Shown here: positions 6,712 through 11,143 of the stretch, piece by piece | Layout: every line of letters begins with the position of its first letter | How positions within the stretch are numbered: the first letter of the stretch is position 1 | Assembly (NCBI GenBank): GCA_046590885.1 | Contig: JBKJTS010000153.1 | Span: 1 to 11,143, forward strand | DNA from: Ga0077554 sp046590885 | GTDB lineage: Bacteria; Pseudomonadota; Gammaproteobacteria; Ga0077554; Ga007554 | Reading direction: 5' to 3' | DNA length: 11,143 nucleotides | Program-made: the position numbers and the translations under genes | The notes under the pieces: model-generated | What the model saw: the letters and a program-made list of their open reading frames with translations, nothing else | Databases searched by the model: none | What the model was told of the DNA's origin: nothing

Positions 6712-8043
6712 ATGAAGCTCACGGGCCGGTACATTTTTTTTTTATTTCTGGTGATTTCTGTAGGTATTGCGGGGGTTCAGGCCAAAGCGCTGGCCGCTCC
6801 TACAGATAAAGGTGATAAACGGATGTTTGCGATTACTGCTGCTCCGAAAGACCAAACCCATCCGTTTTTTGGCCAAGGCCATAAAATCGGCTTGGTAGTT
6901 GATGGCGTACAAGGCAAAGAGTTGATGATGATGCGTGGGGTGGAATATACCTTTAATGTCGATACTGGCCCCCAGCACGATTTTTATTTTTCTACCAGCG
7001 CAGTGGGCCAAGGCGGCAGCACGGTTACCGAAGGCGTGGATGGCCAGTTTACCTTTCGCGGCTCGGTTACATTTACGCCTTCAGCCGCGACGCCGGATCT
7101 AGTGTATTACCAGTGCCGTAACCACAGAAGTATGGGCGGGATGCTCAAGATTGTGGATAAGGGTAAGGCGGATACAACACTGACTATAGTAACCCCCAAA
7201 GCGCCGGGCATGGCAGCTGTAGAAGGGCATTCAATGGGAGATCAGCCACCGGCAACGGAAGTGCAGGTCAAGCAGAAGATTGACTACGCCAACATGCTCA
7301 TGAACTCATCCAAAGGTGCGCAGCGTGTGGCAGCCAGCAGCAATGCGCCGGCCAAAGAAATGCTGAGCAATGCACGCGCGCGTTTGGAATCTGCACGCAG
7401 TATACTTGGAACGGGCAATTTTGCCAAAGCACAGGATGAGGTAGATGAATCAATCCGCCTGGTGACGTCGGCAGCGCGTCTGGTGCCCAGTGATGCTCCG
7501 GAATCCGGGCTTGACCCCAAGTTTCGCTATACGGAATTACTGGATTCGACCACGACATTTGCATCATCTTACAAGCAGCATAGTGAACGTTTAGCAGGGA
7601 AGAAAAAACCTGCGGCCGCACTGGATGAGAAAAAATTCCAGGATTTGATGAGTCAGGCGAAAGGGCATGGTGATGCCGGGCGTTATGAAGAGGCGAACAA
7701 ACTGCTGGCCACCGCACAACGCATGGTGACCCGCGCCTTGGGTGCTTTGCTGGATCATGAAACAGTGGTGTACGATAAAAACTTTGCCACTGCCGCAGCT
7801 GAATATGAATTTGAAGTGGCACGCTATATAAGCTATGAAGAACTGATCCCCCTCGCGCTGGAGCAGAAAAAGCCCCCGGCCATGACCGTTGACAAAATAG
7901 CGGAGTTGGAGCAAAAGAGTAAAGTATTGCATATTGAAGCGGAGAAACTGGCAGGTAAGGGCGACCATGCAGCGGCAATCAGCGCCTTGCAGGAAGCGAC
8001 CTCGTATTTGCAGCGGGCATTGATGATTGCGGGTGTGAATTAA
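6712..8043 (+). CDS. Exported cupredoxin (type-1 copper) fused to three helical-hairpin repeats
   Basis: A 443-aa protein. Signal peptide residues 1-29 (hydrophobic 8-22, ending K-A-L-A-A). Residues about 38-148 form a cupredoxin domain: H89 in G-P-Q-H-D-F-Y-F, then Y-Y-Q-C-R-N-H-R-S-M giving C135, H138 and M141, the His-Cys-His-Met set of a blue copper site. Residues about 185-443 are helical, with few aromatics and much Ala, Lys and Glu. Three related segments recur about every 90 residues (214-258, 305-347, 393-441), each with a G-x-[FYH]-x-x-A turn (G235, G323, G417) between two helices, like TPR-type hairpins. The cupredoxin probably shuttles electrons in the periplasm, and the repeats may bind a partner such as the neighbouring cytochromes (inference). 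It lies between two paralogous triheme cytochrome genes. The domain call for the front half is firm; the tail has no family name that I recognise. Confidence 0.87.
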   Translation: MKLTGRYIFFLFLVISVGIAGVQAKALAAPTDKGDKRMFAITAAPKDQTHPFFGQGHKIGLVVDGVQGKELMMMRGVEYTFNVDTGPQHDFYFSTSAVGQGGSTVTEGVDGQFTFRGSVTFTPSAATPDLVYYQCRNHRSMGGMLKIVDKGKADTTLTIVTPKAPGMAAVEGHSMGDQPPATEVQVKQKIDYANMLMNSSKGAQRVAASSNAPAKEMLSNARARLESARSILGTGNFAKAQDEVDESIRLVTSAARLVPSDAPESGLDPKFRYTELLDSTTTFASSYKQHSERLAGKKKPAAALDEKKFQDLMSQAKGHGDAGRYEEANKLLATAQRMVTRALGALLDHETVVYDKNFATAAAEYEFEVARYISYEELIPLALEQKKPPAMTVDKIAELEQKSKVLHIEAEKLAGKGDHAAAISALQEATSYLQRALMIAGVN

Positions 8044-8090
8044 TTTTGCAATGCAGGCACGCTGAGGTCGAAACGTTTTAAACAGGCGAT

Positions 8091-8164
8091 TAGCTTGGGT
8101 TGTCCTTGGAATGTAGGCCCGGTTTTTGCTCACCTTGGTTGATGGACAATCTGGGATTAAGCTA
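8091..8164 (+). repeat. Nested inverted repeats before the third triheme gene
   Basis: Two 6-bp inverted repeats are nested: TAGCTT (8091-8096) with AAGCTA (8159-8164), and inside it TTGTCC (8100-8105) with GGACAA (8144-8149). They could form an interrupted hairpin in the 161-base gap, with a large inner loop. Two nested 6-mers can arise by chance. Confidence 0.25.
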
Positions 8165-8204
8165 GTGGCCCTTTAATGCGGGACGGTGGTGGTTTGGAGT
8201 ATTC

Positions 8205-8858
8205 ATGAACGATAACAAGCGTTTCCGATTTGATCGTCAGTTTACGTGCCCCCAGCTCGATAACAGAGTGAGCAGGCTAAGCAACGTGCGGTGGTTGGGT
8301 GTGGTGATGGCCGTACTGTGCTGGATGGTCGGCGTAGCCATTACCAGCAATGTAATGGCAGATGAGCCTGTCTGGTCGCGCGGCCGTCATTTTCAGACCC
8401 AGGGTGAGATCGTGCCGTTGGCCGAAGATGGTATTCGTGACCCCACCAACCCAGCTATCAGTGCATTTCAGGAACCCTCAGAAGCCCTGGCCAGTTTTCC
8501 ACGTGATGCTAAAGGCTTGACGGATTGGGTACAAGCATTGGATCAAGGTTTGATTGACCCGCGCAAGGGGTTAAATGGCGAAGCTCAAATGTTTCCTGTC
8601 GATTTTGATATCATTTTCAAAAATACCGGTTCGATGCCTAATGTGCGTTTTCCGCACCGTCAACATACTGAATGGTTGACGTGCGCTAATTGTCATCCGC
8701 TGATTTTCCTGCCGCAGCAAGGTGCGAACCCAGTCAATATGTCTGCTATTATCCAAGGTAATTATTGTGGTGTATGCCACGGCAAAGTCGCTTTTGCGCC
8801 AACCATGAATTGTGGCCGATGTCATTCAGTTCCTCGGCAAACCGCCGGTTTCCGTTAA
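8205..8858 (+). CDS. Triheme c7-type cytochrome with conserved pre-domain (copy 2)
   Basis: A 217-aa exported cytochrome. A long basic n-region (R6, R8, R11, R21, R24, R29) precedes the hydrophobic segment 31-48; cleavage is likely after N-V-M-A (52). The pre-domain (P-L-A-E-D-G-I-R-D-P at 71-80, then T-D-W-V-Q and D-P-R) matches the one in the product of 5718-6461. The triheme domain runs F-P-H-R-Q-H-T-E-W-L (149-158), CXXCH at 160-164 (CANCH), 188-192 (CGVCH) and 203-207 (CGRCH), with conserved M179. The two proteins are clear paralogues, identical over many triheme positions. SD GGAG (8196-8199) is five bases from the ATG. Its last 40 bases overlap the start of the NHL lipoprotein gene. 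Likely a periplasmic electron carrier, perhaps specialised relative to copy 1. Confidence 0.92.
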   Translation: MNDNKRFRFDRQFTCPQLDNRVSRLSNVRWLGVVMAVLCWMVGVAITSNVMADEPVWSRGRHFQTQGEIVPLAEDGIRDPTNPAISAFQEPSEALASFPRDAKGLTDWVQALDQGLIDPRKGLNGEAQMFPVDFDIIFKNTGSMPNVRFPHRQHTEWLTCANCHPLIFLPQQGANPVNMSAIIQGNYCGVCHGKVAFAPTMNCGRCHSVPRQTAGFR

Positions 8859-9886
8859 TTATTCTGGTAGGCACCCTCATGTTAGTGGGGTGTTCCCTGC
8901 TGGGTAAAAATCCCCCCCAGCGGACCCCGCCGCAAGATAAGCTACTTGCAGCGCCGGCTGTTTCTACGCCAAGCAGTAAACCCACCAATAATGATCCCGC
9001 AATCCTTATAGCTCAAGATGCATCTTCGGAGTTGCTGCTGCCGCTGGAAATAATTCGTGGCGGACCGCAAGGTAATGCTCTCACTGGTGTCCGGTATGCG
9101 CAGTTTATTCGTCCAGTTGCGGTGGCAGCCCGTGGCAATGATGTATTTGTGATTGATGCCGGTCAGGAGCTTTTATTTAAATATAATCGCATTATGCGCA
9201 GTATTGACGTGGTGATGAATCTACGTGGGGTACTAGTGGGTGAGGCATCCGATATTTATGTGGCCCGAGATTTGTCATTTTATATCGCTGACCCTATGGG
9301 CAGTCGCGTTTTGCAGTTTGACAGGCACGGTCGCTTGATAAGAACCTATAGCAATACCATGAATCTGGCTCGGCCGGTGGCGGTGAGCGTGGAAGAATCC
9401 AGCGGTCGCGTGTTGGTGGCAGACGGGGTGTATGACCATATTCTGGTGTTTGACAGTTTCGGCAATCTGGTGGCATCAGGCGGAGGGCGAGGGAGTGATC
9501 TCGGTCAGTTTCTGAATATTACGGCGATGGCATCCGGGGTCGATGGGCTTTATATCACTGCACGTTTTGGTCAGCGTACCCAGGTTCTGGCTGATGATGG
9601 TAGATATCGGTATTCCTTACCGCAAGGGGATGTAACGTTTCCTACCGCCATTGCAGTCGATAGCGAGGGTCGAGTGTATGTAAGTGATTTTATTGATAAT
9701 TCAATAAGAATTTACGGTGAAGGCCGTCTCATTGGGCGTATCGGTATAACAGGTTCAGGCCTGGGGGAATTTCGTCATATTACCGATTTATGGTTTGATG
9801 AAGGCCTGTTATATGTGGCAGACAGTCTGAATGGGCGGGTGCAGGTATTGCGCGTCATGGCCGCGGCTGCCGGTGGCAAGAATTAG
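8819..9886 (+). CDS. NHL-repeat beta-propeller lipoprotein (first copy)
   Basis: A 355-aa lipoprotein from the ATG at 8819, chosen because it places basic residues (R9, R10) before a hydrophobic stretch that ends in a good lipobox L22-V-G-C25. Ser at +2 fits outer-membrane sorting. A Pro/Ala-rich linker (about 30-60) leads to the propeller. NHL-like blades are seen around 97-125 (R-P-V-A-V, then D-V-F-V-I-D), 145-170, 183-213 (A-R-P-V-A-V-S, then V-L-V-A-D), 275-300 (F-P-T-A-I-A-V, then V-Y-V-S-D) and 318-345 (L-Y-V-A-D-S-L-N-G-R-V-Q-V). There are no haem motifs. The start lies inside the preceding cytochrome gene (40-base overlap), and its stop is one base before the next start. NHL propellers bind proteins or scaffold complexes; here a role in assembling or anchoring the cytochromes at the outer membrane is inference. 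Confidence 0.87.
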   Translation: MSFSSSANRRFPLIILVGTLMLVGCSLLGKNPPQRTPPQDKLLAAPAVSTPSSKPTNNDPAILIAQDASSELLLPLEIIRGGPQGNALTGVRYAQFIRPVAVAARGNDVFVIDAGQELLFKYNRIMRSIDVVMNLRGVLVGEASDIYVARDLSFYIADPMGSRVLQFDRHGRLIRTYSNTMNLARPVAVSVEESSGRVLVADGVYDHILVFDSFGNLVASGGGRGSDLGQFLNITAMASGVDGLYITARFGQRTQVLADDGRYRYSLPQGDVTFPTAIAVDSEGRVYVSDFIDNSIRIYGEGRLIGRIGITGSGLGEFRHITDLWFDEGLLYVADSLNGRVQVLRVMAAAAGGKN

Positions 9887-9887
9887 A

Positions 9888-11099
9888 ATGGGATGGGAGC
9901 GCGTGCGCCACGACGGTGCTGTAGCAGGGTTAGTCCTTGCGCTGTTGGCCCTCCTGTTGCTAGGTGGATTGTCTGGTTGCGCCCAGACACAGACGAGCTT
10001 GCGTTATGCAGGGGCGCCCACTACGTCGGGCACCCAAGCGATGGTGTGGCCTGCGGCACCCGAAATTGCGCGTTATCGTTATGTAGGTGAGTTGACCGGA
10101 GAAGAGAATATCCAGCGCAACAGCGGTGGTATTGCCGAGTCGGGTCTCAAGACTCTAAAATGGTTGGTAGGGCTGCTCTCGGAAGCCCCGCCGACTGTTA
10201 TTTTACAGCGACCGCAGGCCGGTGTAGTGGACAGCAACGGCAGAATTTATATTACCGATGTCAGTCGTCAGGCGGTGTATGTATTTGACGAAAAAGCCGG
10301 CACACTCCAGGTGTGGGAGATGGCCGCAGAAAACACCCGCTTTGAAATTCCGATTGGTATTGCGCTGGGAGCCAAAGGCGAGGTGCTGATCGCAGATGCC
10401 GGATTAGACGAGGTGTTTCGCCTTGATAGTGCCGGAGTGCCAGTCGGCCGCTTTGGCAAGGGGGTGCTTAACCACCCCACCGGTCTGGCGCGGGATGCCC
10501 TGCATGGTCATATCTACGTGGCTGATACCCATCTGCACCAGATCAAGGTATTTGATGATGCCGGTAATGTGCTTGCCACTATTGGTAGCGGCCAGCGGAG
10601 TGAAGCGCCCGGTGAATTCAATTCACCCACCCATCTTGCGTTTGCAGATGGTAAGCTGTACGTTGCAGATACCCTCAATGCGCGGATTCAAGTCTTGGGT
10701 ATTACAAGCCCGGCGCCTGCGCCTGGGGTAGGTGCAGCGCTTAGGCCGGGTGTTGTAACCCAAGCTATAGGGTCTGTGGCTGCCCAGTCCGCAGGGCTTG
10801 AGACTAAGGTGTTGCAGGTATTTGGGCGGCGTGGCCTGTTTTTAGGGGATTTAATCCGGCCGAAAGGTGTCACGGTAGACGCAGCGGGTAATATCTATGT
10901 AGTAGAATCTTACTACGATCATTTGTTAGTATTCAATTCGCAAGGTGAGTTCTTGTTGCCAATGGGTGGTGCAGGTGGGGGCATAGGCCAATTTTCCTTG
11001 CCGGCGGGTGTATGGAGCGATCAGCGCGGTCGCATTTACGTGGCTGATATGTTTAATGGACGCGTGGTAGTGTTTGAGTATCTGGGAGAGGGGGTATGA
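9888..11099 (+). CDS. NHL-repeat beta-propeller lipoprotein (second copy, six blades)
   Basis: A 403-aa lipoprotein. The ATG at 9888 follows the previous stop by one base. Basic residues (R5, R7) and a very hydrophobic 11-28 precede the lipobox L28-S-G-C31 with Ala at +2, suggesting outer-membrane sorting. After a linker containing W-P-A-A-P-E-I-A-R-Y-R-Y-V-G-E (54-68), six NHL blades are visible: about 108-134, 154-179, 193-222, 244-270, 322-349 and 369-397. Each combines a P-x-G-[ILV] type strand with [ILV]-Y-[IV]-[AT]-D. Blades 4 and 5 are separated by a Pro/Ala/Gly-rich insert (about 271-305). It is paralogous to the preceding gene and probably forms a pair with it at the outer membrane. 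Its stop overlaps the next start (ATGA), indicating translational coupling. Function in the cytochrome system is inferred from context. Confidence 0.87.
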   Translation: MGWERVRHDGAVAGLVLALLALLLLGGLSGCAQTQTSLRYAGAPTTSGTQAMVWPAAPEIARYRYVGELTGEENIQRNSGGIAESGLKTLKWLVGLLSEAPPTVILQRPQAGVVDSNGRIYITDVSRQAVYVFDEKAGTLQVWEMAAENTRFEIPIGIALGAKGEVLIADAGLDEVFRLDSAGVPVGRFGKGVLNHPTGLARDALHGHIYVADTHLHQIKVFDDAGNVLATIGSGQRSEAPGEFNSPTHLAFADGKLYVADTLNARIQVLGITSPAPAPGVGAALRPGVVTQAIGSVAAQSAGLETKVLQVFGRRGLFLGDLIRPKGVTVDAAGNIYVVESYYDHLLVFNSQGEFLLPMGGAGGGIGQFSLPAGVWSDQRGRIYVADMFNGRVVVFEYLGEGV

Positions 11100-11143
11100 G
11101 TGTTCAGGTTCTGACGCCTCGTCGGGTAGCCGCCCTGTTGTTG
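11096..11143 (+). CDS. Start of a further cluster gene (truncated by the window end)
   Basis: An ATG at 11096 overlaps the previous stop (ATGA) and is preceded by a strong purine-rich ribosome site (GGGAGAGGGGG). The 16 codons visible read M-S-V-Q-V-L-T-P-R-R-V-A-A-L-L-L, which looks like the basic and early hydrophobic part of a signal peptide. The product cannot be identified; given the neighbours, another exported component of the same system is likely. Confidence 0.6.
   Translation, partial: MSVQVLTPRRVAALLL

Noticed and set aside
7298..7978. 226-codon frame on the minus strand
   Set aside because: Lies wholly inside the cupredoxin gene; composition (His/Pro/Ser-rich) is what antisense of this coding sequence gives, with no domain or signal.

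Overview
The window comes from a Gram-negative bacterium, most likely a beta- or gammaproteobacterium. The first gene is a classical trimeric-porin type, and two proteins carry lipoprotein signals, four or five carry Sec signal peptides, and one is a large outer-membrane beta-barrel. All recognised genes lie on the + strand. Taxonomy below class level cannot be read from this sequence.

Layout. (1) Positions 3-941 hold the 3' part of a general porin. It is closed by a very strong intrinsic terminator (985-1028), so it is probably a separate transcription unit. (2) A candidate sigma70 promoter (1052-1081) precedes a long co-directional cluster: a tetraheme cytochrome with OmcE-like motifs (1104-1961), a parvulin-fold periplasmic PPIase/chaperone (1951-2985), a large outer-membrane beta-barrel (about 3212-5068), two triheme c7-type cytochromes (5235-5699 and 5718-6461), a cupredoxin with a three-repeat helical tail (6712-8043), a third triheme c7-type cytochrome (8205-8858), two NHL beta-propeller lipoproteins (8819-9886 and 9888-11099), and the first 16 codons of another gene (11096 onward). 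Gaps of about 160-250 bases separate several genes; other pairs overlap or abut. No intergenic stretch exceeds 300 bases.

Interpretation. The four cytochromes carry 13 CXXCH haem sites in total, plus one predicted type-1 copper site. The tetraheme protein has a C-x-x-C-H-T-P-H first haem motif, C-L-S-C-H-D-G-T and C-A-S-C-H-D-P-H motifs, and a C-terminal C-L-T-C-H. This pattern recalls OmcE/OmcS, the cytochromes that polymerise into extracellular haem filaments in Geobacter. A PPIase/chaperone, a barrel, triheme carriers and NHL propeller lipoproteins next to it make a coherent inferred module: periplasmic electron carriers (c7 proteins, cupredoxin), folding help (PPIase), an outer-membrane conduit or export barrel, outer-membrane-anchored propellers as scaffold or assembly factors, and the tetraheme protein as extracellular or filament cytochrome. 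The direction of electron flow (metal reduction or Fe(II)/electrode oxidation) cannot be decided here. A 14/19 match to the Fur box between the PPIase and the barrel hints at iron control but is unproven.
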